Shown: positions 34,740 through 43,258 of the stretch, in pieces
How the letters are laid out: the number at the start of each line of letters is the position of its first letter
How positions within the stretch are numbered: position 1 is the first letter of the stretch
Notes under the pieces: model-generated
Databases searched by the model: none
The model's input: the letters and a program-made list of their open reading frames with translations, nothing else
Told to the model about the DNA's origin: nothing
Assembly: GCA_913061275.1 (NCBI GenBank)
Contig: CAJXSR010000022.1
Span: 1-62,575 of the forward strand
Direction of reading: 5' to 3'
From: an uncultured Paracoccaceae bacterium
Lineage (GTDB): Bacteria; Pseudomonadota; Alphaproteobacteria; Rhodobacterales; Rhodobacteraceae
Length of the DNA: 62,575 bases
Position numbers and translations under genes: made by a program

Positions 34740-35647
34740 TATGCGGTCTCGGATGCGATTAGATCGGCATAAAGTGCACGAATGCGTTTGGTGACAGGGC
34801 CAAGTTCGGCGCTACCGATTTGGCGGCCATCTATTTCAGACACAGGGGTTTGTGCACCGAACGTACCCGTTAGAAACACTTCATCAGCACTGTAGGTATC
34901 GACCAGCGAATAATTGCGTTCTTGGCATTCAATATCGTTTGCGCGGCACAGATCAATTACCTTTTGTCGGGTAATCCCGTTCATGCAATAATCACCAGTA
35001 CTTGTCCAAACCACACCTTTTTTGACTATGAAAAAGTTGCATGCGTTGGTGGTGTTCACAAAGCCATTAATGTCTAACATCAGCGCTTCATCTGCACCTG
35101 CTTTTTCGGCGGCGATACAAGCTAGAATGCAATTCAGTTTGGAATGAGAGTTCAATTTGGGGTCTTGGGTCATAGGTAACCCGCGCACGTGCGGTACTGT
35201 AGCCAGACGAATGGGGCGGGGCAGGGATGGTTTGGAATGTTCGCAGATAATCACCACAGTGGGGCCTGATTGCGACAGGGACGGGTGCTGGAATGGTTTA
35301 ACTTTAACGCCGCGCGTTACCATCAAACGAACATGCACATCCGTTGTCATATCGTTGGCTAACCGTGTAGCCGCTAGGGCTGCAATCACACCCGCACGAT
35401 CCAGCCCAATATCCAGATCAATCGCTTTTGCCGCTTCAAATAAACGGTCCATATGATCGTCCAAAAACGCCCATGTGCCGTTATAAAGTCGCAAACCTTC
35501 CCACACGCCATCGCCCAGCATAAAGCCGCTGTCATAAACTGAGACTACTGCTTGCGCGCGTGGCACGATCTGGCCATTTACGTAAATCATGATGTTTTCA
35601 TTACGCTTGTCATTGGCGGCTTGGTGGGTGGTGACGTGATCGGTCAT
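34739..35647 (-). CDS. Class IV aminotransferase (branched-chain/D-amino acid type)
   Basis: 302 residues. Fold-type IV PLP enzyme with YVNGQIVPRAQAVVSVYDSGFMLGDGVWEGLR in two conserved pieces near residues 21-55 and the PLP lysine in NSHSKLN. At the place where most members have V-(T/S)-E-G-x4-N-(V/L)-F, this protein has VNTTNACNFF, so the glutamate that contacts the PLP pyridine nitrogen appears replaced by threonine. This marks a divergent subfamily, so the substrate should not be assumed to be branched-chain amino acids. A start at residue 20 (MIYVNG) is possible. Confidence 0.85.
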   Translation of the reverse strand: MTDHVTTHQAANDKRNENIMIYVNGQIVPRAQAVVSVYDSGFMLGDGVWEGLRLYNGTWAFLDDHMDRLFEAAKAIDLDIGLDRAGVIAALAATRLANDMTTDVHVRLMVTRGVKVKPFQHPSLSQSGPTVVIICEHSKPSLPRPIRLATVPHVRGLPMTQDPKLNSHSKLNCILACIAAEKAGADEALMLDINGFVNTTNACNFFIVKKGVVWTSTGDYCMNGITRQKVIDLCRANDIECQERNYSLVDTYSADEVFLTGTFGAQTPVSEIDGRQIGSAELGPVTKRIRALYADLIASETA

Positions 35648-35769
35648 TTTTTACCTAAAATGTTTATGTTTTAATATTACTCACGATTAAAAAGGTGCAT
35701 TGTCAATTATATTTTTCGCTATACGTATGTTTCTGAAAAGCGGTTAAATTTAACTGATAGGATATTATT

Positions 35770-36444
35770 ATGGAAATTAACGCAGATTTTACGGCGCGCG
35801 CGTTGGTGCATTCAGAGGCAATAGACTGGCAGACCTCACCTATGCCGGGCGTTGAACGTCGTATGTTAGACCGATTGGGTGGCGAAGTGGCGCGGGCCAC
35901 GACGATTGTGCGTTTTGCCAAGGGCAGCAAATTTTCTGCCCATACCCACACGGGCGGTGAAGAGTTCATTGTACTGGAAGGTGTGTTTCAGGATGAACAT
36001 GGCGATTTCCCTGCGGGCAGTTATATCCGCAACCCGCCTACCACCAGTCATACGCCCGGTTCGGATGCGGGCTGTGTGATTTTTGTGAAGTTGTGGCAGT
36101 TTGACATGGATGACCGTACCCAAGTGATGATGGATATGAATAAGAATGCATCTGTTGATGCGGCGGGCCGTGACGGTGTGGCGGTGATGCCTTTGTTTAA
36201 GGATACCGATGAAGCCGTGACGATGGAAACATGGGGATCGGGTGCCAAGGTAGAGATGGACTTACCAAAGGGTGGAGAGTTTCTGGTGCTGGATGGCGGG
36301 TTTTCCGAAGGCGGCGATGATTTGCACAAACATTCGTGGTTAAGGCTACCAGTTGGGGCTTCTTTTAAAGCGGTTGCAGGCGATCAAGGTGCGAAGGTTT
36401 GGATTAAAACCGGGCATCTGCCCCATGCAAAAGCCCCTAAATAA
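35770..36444 (+). CDS. ChrR-like double-cupin protein
   Basis: 224 residues forming two cupin domains. The first has the metal-binding pattern H-T-H-T-GGEEFIVLEG (about residues 58-72) and GSYIRNPPTTSHTPG; the second keeps GGEFLVLDGGF and HKHSWLRLP but has fewer obvious metal ligands. Similar to the cupin domain of the anti-sigma factor ChrR, but without its N-terminal sigma-binding zinc domain, so it is not a full anti-sigma factor. It probably acts as an enzyme or sensor. The amine oxidase gene starts 3 bp after its stop. Confidence 0.85.
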   Translation: MEINADFTARALVHSEAIDWQTSPMPGVERRMLDRLGGEVARATTIVRFAKGSKFSAHTHTGGEEFIVLEGVFQDEHGDFPAGSYIRNPPTTSHTPGSDAGCVIFVKLWQFDMDDRTQVMMDMNKNASVDAAGRDGVAVMPLFKDTDEAVTMETWGSGAKVEMDLPKGGEFLVLDGGFSEGGDDLHKHSWLRLPVGASFKAVAGDQGAKVWIKTGHLPHAKAPK

Positions 36445-36447
36445 ACG

Positions 36448-37500
36448 ATGGACACCGATGTAATTATTATAGGCGGCGGGCTGTCAGGCCTGGCCCTTGC
36501 CGATCATTTGCAACGTTTAGGTGTGGATTACCGGTTGTTGGAAGCGCGATCGCGTTTTGGCGGACGGGTTAAGGTTGCAAAAGTTGAGGACGGCTTCTTT
36601 GATCTTGGCCCGTCTTGGTTTTGGCCAGGTCAGCCGCGTATTGCAGACATGGTATCGCGATTTGGGCTTACGGTTACCGAGCAATATTCAAAAGGCACGT
36701 TAAGCTTTGAGGATGAACAAGGTGACGTACAGCGCGGGCTTGGATTTTCCTCGATGGAAGGGTCATACCGTCTAAAGGGTGGGATGAATTCACTGGTGAC
36801 AGCTATAGTAGCAGGGCTTGACCCAAATAAAATACAGGCGAATGCGGTTGTAACGGCGATACATGATAACGGGCATATCACTGTAGATTTGGCTGATGGG
36901 CAATCTGTTACAAGTAGGAAAGTTGTTTTGGCGGTGCCGCCACGCGTTGCAGCTACAGTTAACTTTCAACCTGCTTTACCTGCGGCGGCACAAGGTGCGA
37001 TGGCCGCTATACCCACATGGATGGCAGGGCATGCTAAGTTTGTGGCGGTTTACGATCATGCCTTTTGGCGGGACGACGGGCTATCTGGTGACGCGATGAG
37101 CAGGCATGGCCCATTGGCTGAAATTCATGATGCTACAGATGCCAACACCCAAAACGGTGCGCTGTTTGGGTTTGTGGGCGTGCCTGCAAGTGCACGCGCG
37201 GGACAAGGTGACGCGGTGAAGGCGGCGGCAATCGCACAATTAGGGCGGTTGTTTGGCAAGCAAGCACTGTCACCAAAACATGTGTTTTATCAAGATTGGG
37301 CGGCGGCCATTGAGACTGCAACCGCACAGGATTTCACACCGCCTAACAGTCACCCTAACTATGGCTTGCCTAATGCGCTGGCCAATTTATGGGATGGCCG
37401 TTTGCAAATGGGGTCTAGTGAGATGGCAGGGCAATTTGGCGGCTTTCTTGAAGGTGCGCTGGAAGTTGCGGAAAACCTTGCGGTTGATTTAAGTGAGTAA
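36448..37500 (+). CDS. Short FAD-dependent amine oxidase-like protein
   Basis: 350 residues with an N-terminal dinucleotide-binding motif (VIIIGGGLSGLALA, then E in LLEARSRFGGRV) and a C-terminal FAD-contacting segment (SSEMAGQFGGFLEGALEVAE). It is about 80-100 residues shorter than typical flavin monoamine oxidases, with the loss apparently in the substrate domain. Probably oxidises an amine or serves as a flavoprotein dehydrogenase. Coupled to the cupin gene. Confidence 0.82.
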   Translation: MDTDVIIIGGGLSGLALADHLQRLGVDYRLLEARSRFGGRVKVAKVEDGFFDLGPSWFWPGQPRIADMVSRFGLTVTEQYSKGTLSFEDEQGDVQRGLGFSSMEGSYRLKGGMNSLVTAIVAGLDPNKIQANAVVTAIHDNGHITVDLADGQSVTSRKVVLAVPPRVAATVNFQPALPAAAQGAMAAIPTWMAGHAKFVAVYDHAFWRDDGLSGDAMSRHGPLAEIHDATDANTQNGALFGFVGVPASARAGQGDAVKAAAIAQLGRLFGKQALSPKHVFYQDWAAAIETATAQDFTPPNSHPNYGLPNALANLWDGRLQMGSSEMAGQFGGFLEGALEVAENLAVDLSE

Positions 37501-37507
37501 CCAGCGT

Positions 37508-37912
37508 TTATTCAGATGTTAGGCTTGCTTCGAAACCTTTGCGGTCTGCGTTGATTTTTTCCAACACGTTGCGCAAGGCAAAATCGCGTTTATCATAAGC
37601 ACCGCTCCAGATAATGATTTCCAGTAGAATGGGGGCAAGGTCGCGGCCTTTTTGAGAGAGGGTATAGATAAAACTGCGACGATTCTCTGGATCGCGGTTT
37701 TTTTCAATAATGTTTTCTGCCTCTAGATGTTTCAAACGATCTATCAGGATGTTGGTCGCAATTTTTTCTTCAGCTGCAAGGAACTCACTATAGGTGTTGT
37801 GACCGCGTAGCATAATTTCCCGAATAATCAATAAACTCCACCTGTCCCCGAAAGTGTCGAGGCCAAATGCAATAGGGCAGCCAGATTGGCGTTTTTGTAT
37901 GTTTTTTCTCAT
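37508..37912 (-). CDS. HxlR-family transcriptional regulator
   Basis: 134 residues from the ATG at 37912. A longer reading would start with TTG at 37948 inside a palindromic operator, which argues for the shorter form. The family is clear: CPIAFGLDTFGDRWSLLIIREI, the winged-helix with NILIDRLKHLEAENII and SFIYTLSQKGRDL. HxlR proteins often respond to electrophiles or oxidants. Two matching operators lie between it and the divergent exported cupin gene. Confidence 0.92.
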   Translation of the reverse strand: MRKNIQKRQSGCPIAFGLDTFGDRWSLLIIREIMLRGHNTYSEFLAAEEKIATNILIDRLKHLEAENIIEKNRDPENRRSFIYTLSQKGRDLAPILLEIIIWSGAYDKRDFALRNVLEKINADRKGFEASLTSE

Positions 37913-37934
37913 AAATAATTTTTTACACAAAAGA

Positions 37935-37949
37935 CTTGCAAAGTGCAAG
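37935..37949. promoter_or_regulatory. Palindromic operator A (HxlR type)
   Basis: CTTGCA-AAG-TGCAAG, perfect 6-bp arms with 3-bp spacer, 23 bp upstream of the regulator's ATG. Confidence 0.8.
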
Positions 37950-37972
37950 TCAATTAAGTATGAAGATTACAC

Positions 37973-37987
37973 CTTGCAAAATGCAAG
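37973..37987. promoter_or_regulatory. Palindromic operator B (HxlR type)
   Basis: CTTGCA-AAA-TGCAAG, identical arms to operator A, 38 bp further on. With 37935-37949 it probably controls both divergent genes. Confidence 0.8.
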
Positions 37988-38077
37988 TTAATATTTATTA
38001 GAGAGAAACCAAAATTTCTTTCGCAAAATCAACAGGTCAGAACCTCCACCTGACTGTACATAGAAAAGGAATACGTT

Positions 38078-38791
38078 ATGAAAACGTTTAATAAAGCACT
38101 ACAATCCGTGGCCGTTACAGCTATTTTGGCAACGACTGCTTTTGGCGGCTCTGCTAATGCAAGCTCTGAAAATGCGGTAAAACTATTGACTGCAAACTTT
38201 GAACCCCGTGAAGTCGTACAAGTAGAAGTAGGTGATTTCCATTTTTTACCGGGCCAAGTTGCACCTATCCATACACATGCAGCACCTGCTGTTGGTTACG
38301 TTGCAAAAGGTTCTATCATCTATCAAGTTGAAGGTGAAAAACCACAGGTTTTGCGCACAGGTGATGCGTTCTTTGAGCCAGTTGATAAACGTATTTTGCG
38401 GTTTGATAACGCGTCTGCAACGGAAGAAGCTATTTTTTTAGACTTTAACCTACAACAGGTAGGTGAGCCGTTTATCGTATTTGAGAAACCACCAACTGAA
38501 GCGATAGACCGCCGTACATTACCAACGATTGATCTAGAAGATAAGATTGTAGACCAAGTATCTGTTTATACCGCTGACCTGATTGCGGGCGGTGAAATTT
38601 TATTGGAAACCTCTGAACCAACAATGGGTGTTGTCGCTGAAGGTATTGTGGAAATTCGGGTTGAAGGACAAAAAACACTTCGCGTTATTGCAGGCAGTAG
38701 TTTTTCAATTCCCAGCTCACCGGACAAAGCGACAATCGTTAATGCCTCATCAGAGGTTCCTGCGAAAGTCATCACATTTCTTGTGAATTAA
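38078..38791 (+). CDS. Exported two-cupin-domain protein
   Basis: 237 residues with a signal peptide (about 1-28, cut near ANA-SS). Two cupin-like halves: the first has P-x-H-T-H-A-A-P with a second segment FFEPVDKRIL; the second (about 155-237) has a degenerate metal site. No catalytic motif allows a reaction to be named; it may detoxify or bind a small reactive molecule in the periplasm. Expression is probably under the HxlR regulator, given the two operators upstream. AAAGGA precedes ATG. Confidence 0.82.
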   Translation: MKTFNKALQSVAVTAILATTAFGGSANASSENAVKLLTANFEPREVVQVEVGDFHFLPGQVAPIHTHAAPAVGYVAKGSIIYQVEGEKPQVLRTGDAFFEPVDKRILRFDNASATEEAIFLDFNLQQVGEPFIVFEKPPTEAIDRRTLPTIDLEDKIVDQVSVYTADLIAGGEILLETSEPTMGVVAEGIVEIRVEGQKTLRVIAGSSFSIPSSPDKATIVNASSEVPAKVITFLVN

Positions 38792-38798
38792 CCCCCTG

Positions 38799-38887
38799 AT
38801 GGCTGTTGATGAAAGAGCAAAGCGCGAAATGATTGCGTTTATCGACAACCCAGATGGCATCGAGTTGAACTGATTAAAGCCGTCTAA
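38799..38887 (+). pseudogene. C-terminal remnant of a VOC (glyoxalase-fold) protein
   Basis: Reading from 38799 gives MAVDERAKREM then FIDNPDG; a missing base at the next codon (GGCATCGA where GGC-CATCGA would continue) shifts the frame into HRVELIKAV and a stop at 38887. Together they resemble the F-x-x-DPDGHRVELI end of VOC-family proteins. No start region or first half is present. It lies between the cupin and esterase genes. Confidence 0.4.
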
Positions 38888-38943
38888 GTCTTTGGTTGGA
38901 TTTATGCGATGCCATCAAAAGTCTGAAAATAAAGGAAAATAAA

Positions 38944-39657
38944 ATGAAACATTACATCTTAGTACACGGCGCATGGGAAGGTTCATGGAGCTGGGACAAA
39001 ACTTCACCTGTTTTGGAAGGCAATGGCCATAAAGTAACGGCGGTTGATTTGCCGGGCAGCCCTGAAAACAAGAAAGACATCAGTGATGTGACGCTTGAAA
39101 AATATGTGCAAGCAGTTGTCGATGTTATTGATCCATTAGATGAGAAAGTTATTCTTGTGGGCCATTCTATGGCAGGGGCGGTTATTTCCCAAGTTGCAGA
39201 ACGCATTCCAGAAAAGCTGGAAAAGTTGATTTATGTAACGGCCTTTATGATGAAAAACGATGATAGTGTAATTGAGGTTATGCAACGAGATCCAGGTGGT
39301 GAATTTTTACCTGAATTGATATTTGCGCAAGATCAAAGTTATGCCACCGCAGCAGAGGCCACTTGGCGCAGCAAAGCTTTTCATGATGTTGATGCACAAA
39401 GTGTTTCGGAAGTGTTGCCCCTAGTTGATGGCTTAGCACAGGCAACCGAGCCGTTTATGGCGAAAGCATCTTATACTGCGCAGAATTTTGGTTCTGTGCC
39501 AAAGGTTTATATCCGCACAACATTTGACAAAATGTTATCAGTGGAAATGCAAGATGAACTGATTGCGCAATGGGACGTTGATGAGGTTCATAGCCTACCT
39601 TCTGGCCATTTTCCAACACTTTCAATGCCTGAACGATTGGCTACATTAATGTTGTAA
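38944..39657 (+). CDS. Alpha/beta-hydrolase esterase (EstC/salicylate-esterase type)
   Basis: 237 residues from the ATG at 38944 (AAAGGAAAAT upstream). HGAWEGSWSWDKT is the typical start, the nucleophile elbow is GHSMAG (about residue 80), and a C-terminal SGHFPTLSMPE gives the histidine. This group includes plant hydroxynitrile lyase-like and methyl-salicylate esterases. It has no signal peptide. A strong terminator follows. Co-expression with the exported cupin gene upstream is likely. Confidence 0.87.
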   Translation: MKHYILVHGAWEGSWSWDKTSPVLEGNGHKVTAVDLPGSPENKKDISDVTLEKYVQAVVDVIDPLDEKVILVGHSMAGAVISQVAERIPEKLEKLIYVTAFMMKNDDSVIEVMQRDPGGEFLPELIFAQDQSYATAAEATWRSKAFHDVDAQSVSEVLPLVDGLAQATEPFMAKASYTAQNFGSVPKVYIRTTFDKMLSVEMQDELIAQWDVDEVHSLPSGHFPTLSMPERLATLML

Positions 39658-39672
39658 GCGCAACATTTGAAT

Positions 39673-39710
39673 AGGGCTGGCTTATTAAAACAAAGCCAGC
39701 CCTTTTTTTT
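39673..39710 (+). terminator. Intrinsic terminator after the esterase gene
   Basis: AGGGCTGGCTT pairs with AAGCCAGCCCT (11 bp, 9-base loop) and runs into eight T residues. Confidence 0.93.
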
Positions 39711-39805
39711 AAACTCATAATGATGAAAACAAATGGTTGAGCCATCTTCAAGAGTGCTTTAAAGAGCGGTTCTTTGGATTTCACTGGCAGATAGGAATTG
39801 TCATT

Positions 39806-41104
39806 ATGGAACGTTCTCAGCAACCAGCGACTTTGGGTATAGATTTTGGTACGTCAAATTCGGCGGCAGGAATTTTGGTGAATGACAAACCATATTTGAT
39901 TGAAGTTGAAGCTGGTAAAAATACGTTACCAACGTCAGTGTTTTTTGATTTTGAAACCCGAAAAACCAGTTTTGGCAGTTTTGCAAACACGGCATTGATG
40001 CGGGGCGATGAAGGCCGGTTTATGCGGTCGTTGAAAAGCGTTTTGGGCACCTCTTTGATGCATGAGAAACGCCGTATGATGGGGGAAACCCTGACCTTTA
40101 CAGATATTATCAGCCGTTTCCTTAGTGAGGTGAAAACCCGTGCCGAAGCAGCTTGTCATCAGAGTTTCGACTATGCTTTATCGGGGCGGCCTGTGCACTT
40201 TCATTCAAATGATGCGGTAAAAGATCAACGTGCATTAGAGGATCTAAAGGCATGTTACCTGCGGGCAGGTTTTAAAGATGTACAGTTTTTATACGAGCCA
40301 GAAGCGGCTGCGATTGCAAATGGCAATTTGGCACGTGATAACAGCATAGGGCTTATTGTTGATATTGGTGGTGGGACATCGGATTTTACAGTGTTTCAGA
40401 TGCGCCAAAGTGGGGCAAGGAATGCGGCAAACAGGCTTGATGTTATTGCCAGCCACGGGGTGCGTATGGGTGGTACGAATTTTGATAAAGCCATAAGTGT
40501 TGACCACGTAATGCCGTTGTTTGGTAAAGGCTCATTTATTCGCACTGAAATGGGAAAAGGCGCTTTGGAAGCGCCAAATGCGATGTTTAATGAACTTGCG
40601 ACATGGGAAAAAATACCGTTTTTATATACCAAAGAAATGCTGCGAACCGTTGAGCATTTTCGCCGTTTGGCACTAAATAAGCCCTTGTTTTCAAGGTTGT
40701 ATTCTGTGCTTGAGCATCAATTAGCACATGAGGTGGCCTTTGCTGTGGAGCGGGGCAAAATACAGGCAAATAAAGCGGGTTCGGCCCCGTCAAAAATTGA
40801 CCTTGGTTTTGTAGAACCTGAATTGGCGGCGGCTTTGACACAAGAAAACCTTGTGGCTTCTTTGGAAGAGCTTGCCGTAAATATTCAGACTTGTGCAATA
40901 GAGACTTTGAAGATGGCCGAATGCAATGCAGCACGTGTTGATACTGTGATATTCGTTGGCGGTTCCAGTTTGATGACGGTGATTATTGAGGCGATGAAAA
41001 CGCTTTGCCCCAAGGCGCAACTGCAGCACAAAGATGCGTTTACGGCGATTGTGAACGGGCTTGCTATTGCCTCTTCCAATGAATTTGGAAAAAATTTATC
41101 TTAA
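39806..41104 (+). CDS. Hsp70-family (YegD-like) chaperone-type ATPase
   Basis: 432 residues from the ATG at 39806. Actin-like ATPase fold: phosphate loop 1 GIDFGTSNSAAG at 11-22, a YEPEAAAIANG hinge, phosphate loop 2 IVDIGGGTSDF and the adenosine motif VIFVGGSSLMTVI. There is no separate substrate-binding domain, as in E. coli YegD. Its 3' end overlaps the converging IalB-like gene by 9 nt. Function unknown; a stress or chaperone role is likely from the family. Confidence 0.88.
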   Translation: MERSQQPATLGIDFGTSNSAAGILVNDKPYLIEVEAGKNTLPTSVFFDFETRKTSFGSFANTALMRGDEGRFMRSLKSVLGTSLMHEKRRMMGETLTFTDIISRFLSEVKTRAEAACHQSFDYALSGRPVHFHSNDAVKDQRALEDLKACYLRAGFKDVQFLYEPEAAAIANGNLARDNSIGLIVDIGGGTSDFTVFQMRQSGARNAANRLDVIASHGVRMGGTNFDKAISVDHVMPLFGKGSFIRTEMGKGALEAPNAMFNELATWEKIPFLYTKEMLRTVEHFRRLALNKPLFSRLYSVLEHQLAHEVAFAVERGKIQANKAGSAPSKIDLGFVEPELAAALTQENLVASLEELAVNIQTCAIETLKMAECNAARVDTVIFVGGSSLMTVIIEAMKTLCPKAQLQHKDAFTAIVNGLAIASSNEFGKNLS

Positions 41105-41665
41105 AGCTCTTATTTTTGTTTGGGTTTCAAAATCACTTAGGGCACTTAGGAAGGTGTTGATATCCCAGTTTAAGGTATGGGATTGTTTATATCTGTCGGT
41201 AAAGCGTTGAACCAAAAAGGTATTTTCATTTTCCTGCGCTTTTGCAATGAATTCTGCGGCGTTATCACCTGTTAACACACAAGATTTTGTTCGCAGGCAT
41301 TTTTCTGGCATCGCCCATATCTGGGTGCCATTTATTTCTAGCTGAAAACCTTGATCCTTGTACCGCGTACCGCGTTCAAAGCCGACTTCAATTTTATGGC
41401 CTGACTTTTCTGGTGTTACAAAAAGGAAAACAGCACCGAATTTAGGGCTGTCGCTGTAAACATCAACGTAGCGGATATAACATCTTTGCTCGATTGTGTT
41501 TTCAGACCCACGTTGGTCACAAACACTATCCCATTGGTCAAAAATTTCGTAATGGGTTGGCCGCCATTCACCTGCTGTATTATTACCAGCACGGTCTTGG
41601 GCGTGAATGGGCAATGTGATTGACGCCAGCATAAGTGTTAAAAAGCGTAGGGGCCGCTTTATCAT
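41096..41665 (-). CDS. Exported IalB-like protein
   Basis: 189 residues with a signal peptide (about 1-22, cut near IHA-QD). The mature part has W-x-S-V-C, a C-Y-I-R-Y-V-DVYSD segment and two later cysteines, in the style of invasion-associated locus B family proteins; the match is partial. It lies 2 bp after the M56 gene and may be a periplasmic partner of that regulatory system. Confidence 0.55.
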   Translation of the reverse strand: MIKRPLRFLTLMLASITLPIHAQDRAGNNTAGEWRPTHYEIFDQWDSVCDQRGSENTIEQRCYIRYVDVYSDSPKFGAVFLFVTPEKSGHKIEVGFERGTRYKDQGFQLEINGTQIWAMPEKCLRTKSCVLTGDNAAEFIAKAQENENTFLVQRFTDRYKQSHTLNWDINTFLSALSDFETQTKIRALR

Positions 41666-41667
41666 TG

Positions 41668-42801
41668 TTACGGCGTCACACTGTTTCTGGCTTCTAAGCG
41701 TTCTAGGTTTACGATTGTAGAAAGCATTAAGCGATCTTGGCTCCAGTCAGCGGCTTCTTGTAAGACGAGGGATGTTAATATGACAAGTGCCATGCTGGGA
41801 AGTAAGAGCATTCGAAAGGCTTTACGTGACAAACGTTTGCGTCTTACAGGCTCAACGATAGCAATAACCCGTTGCTTAAGAAATTCCTGTGTACTTACCC
41901 CAAAAGGGCGCTGGTCAATATGAACAAAAGGTACGGCAGGCAAAGCAATGGAATAGCGATCGTCTTTACGAATACTGTTGCTGCATACATTCAGCAAACA
42001 TTCACAATAAGTTAAAGCATCCAATTTTTTATTTGAGATCAATACTTGGTCGCAGGCTAATTCGCGTAGTTTTTGCACCTGACGTTTCCAAAGAAGAAAT
42101 ACCGGGTTCCAAAAAAACAGCGGCCTTAATGCTTCTTGGATGAATTCCCATTCAACATCGCCTTGGCGCATATGTTGAAATTCATGGTGTAACACAATCT
42201 TAAGATCGGTGCTGTTTGCCAGCATTCCAGAAGGGATGACAACATAGCGCGTTTTAAACCCGCGCGTTGAAAAAGGCACAAATGTTGTATCGCTTAACAG
42301 CAGTTTGAGGTCGCCAAACTGGCGCCATTGGTAACAGGAACGCAAAATGGCCCGAAGTTTGAAGATGTGTAATAGGGAACTGGCAAGACAAATGCTGAAA
42401 CCCGCAACAAACAGGCCAACAATAAAGGTGCTGGCGGGTGTGTTAAGCGATAGAATATTTTGTGTGATCGTTTCGCGTAAGCCTAGGATTTTCTCAAATT
42501 CGGTAGCTTTAATTTCTATGTTACCATGTAGAAATTGGGCTACTGCAAAGTCGGATATGCTAATTGAGAAACTTGGTGAAATTAGACCTACTTGCATGAA
42601 TACCGCTAATGCGAAGACCGCAAGCGGACTAAGGGCTATTGCTAGAAACATACCGTTCAGCAAACGTAATTGCATGACGTAAGCTAAAGGTGCCTTAAAC
42701 TTTTTTAAAATATACCGCGTAAAACTCCATAGAAAATATGCGAAGATCAGCATAATATTTGCATTGATAAACGCGTTAAAGACGGTTTCAGCCGTTATCA
42801 T
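41668..42801 (-). CDS. M56 (BlaR1/MecR1-type) membrane metallopeptidase
   Basis: 377 residues with three N-terminal membrane helices, a fourth near residue 325, and the zinc site HHEFQH (about residue 209) with a later E (LRELACDQ). It lacks the C-terminal penicillin-sensor domain of true BlaR1, so beta-lactam sensing is not supported. It overlaps the end of the BlaI-type gene by 14 nt. The likely role is signal-triggered cleavage that inactivates the repressor. Confidence 0.9.
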   Translation of the reverse strand: MITAETVFNAFINANIMLIFAYFLWSFTRYILKKFKAPLAYVMQLRLLNGMFLAIALSPLAVFALAVFMQVGLISPSFSISISDFAVAQFLHGNIEIKATEFEKILGLRETITQNILSLNTPASTFIVGLFVAGFSICLASSLLHIFKLRAILRSCYQWRQFGDLKLLLSDTTFVPFSTRGFKTRYVVIPSGMLANSTDLKIVLHHEFQHMRQGDVEWEFIQEALRPLFFWNPVFLLWKRQVQKLRELACDQVLISNKKLDALTYCECLLNVCSNSIRKDDRYSIALPAVPFVHIDQRPFGVSTQEFLKQRVIAIVEPVRRKRLSRKAFRMLLLPSMALVILTSLVLQEAADWSQDRLMLSTIVNLERLEARNSVTP

Positions 42802-43183
42802 TTTTCAACCTCCTATCTAGCAGAGCTCGAATTTCCTCTAGGGCTTCTTCGGACATTCCTGCATCATCTACAAGGCGTGCAACCAAGGATACGGGCGTGT
42901 CGTCAAACAGCTTTTCAGACAGGTTCTTAAGCGACCTTGACTGATAGACATCTTTTTCAATAGCGGGCTTATAGATAAAAGTTTTGCCCTTTTTTATACT
43001 TACCACAAAATTCTTTTGTTCCAAAATGCGTAAGATCGTGGCGGCAGAAGTGTAGGCAAGATTGCGGCCTTCAGCCAGATTGGCCAGAACATCGCGCACG
43101 GTTCCTTGCCCCAGTTTCCATAAATGAGACATGAATTCCAGTTCAACTTCTGTTAGCAATTCGGTATTCTTTTTACGTCTCAT
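42788..43183 (-). CDS. BlaI/MecI-type transcriptional repressor
   Basis: 131 residues from the ATG at 43183; a TTG five codons upstream is in frame but overlaps a palindrome. Winged-helix BlaI family: LTEVELEFMSHLWKLGQGTV, then the A-Y-T-S-A-A-T-I-LRILEQK recognition helix and a dimerising C-terminal part. It is the first gene of an operon with the M56 protease and the IalB-like gene. Confidence 0.92.
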   Translation of the reverse strand: MRRKKNTELLTEVELEFMSHLWKLGQGTVRDVLANLAEGRNLAYTSAATILRILEQKNFVVSIKKGKTFIYKPAIEKDVYQSRSLKNLSEKLFDDTPVSLVARLVDDAGMSEEALEEIRALLDRRLKNDNG

Positions 43184-43197
43184 AGATACTCTATCCA

Positions 43198-43210
43198 AGT
43201 TAATTTAACT
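43198..43210. promoter_or_regulatory. Palindrome upstream of the BlaI-type gene
   Basis: AGTTAA-T-TTAACT, perfect 13-bp palindrome 15 bp before the start codon; candidate autoregulatory operator. It does not match the classic TACA-N2-TGTA core. Confidence 0.45.
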
Positions 43211-43258
43211 GAATTTACTAAATACTAAAAATACCGTTTTTCCAAGTAACATCTGTGT

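Noticed and set aside
41668-43183. Beta-lactam resistance regulators BlaI/BlaR1
   Set aside because: The protease lacks the penicillin-sensor domain and no beta-lactamase or PBP gene is adjacent.
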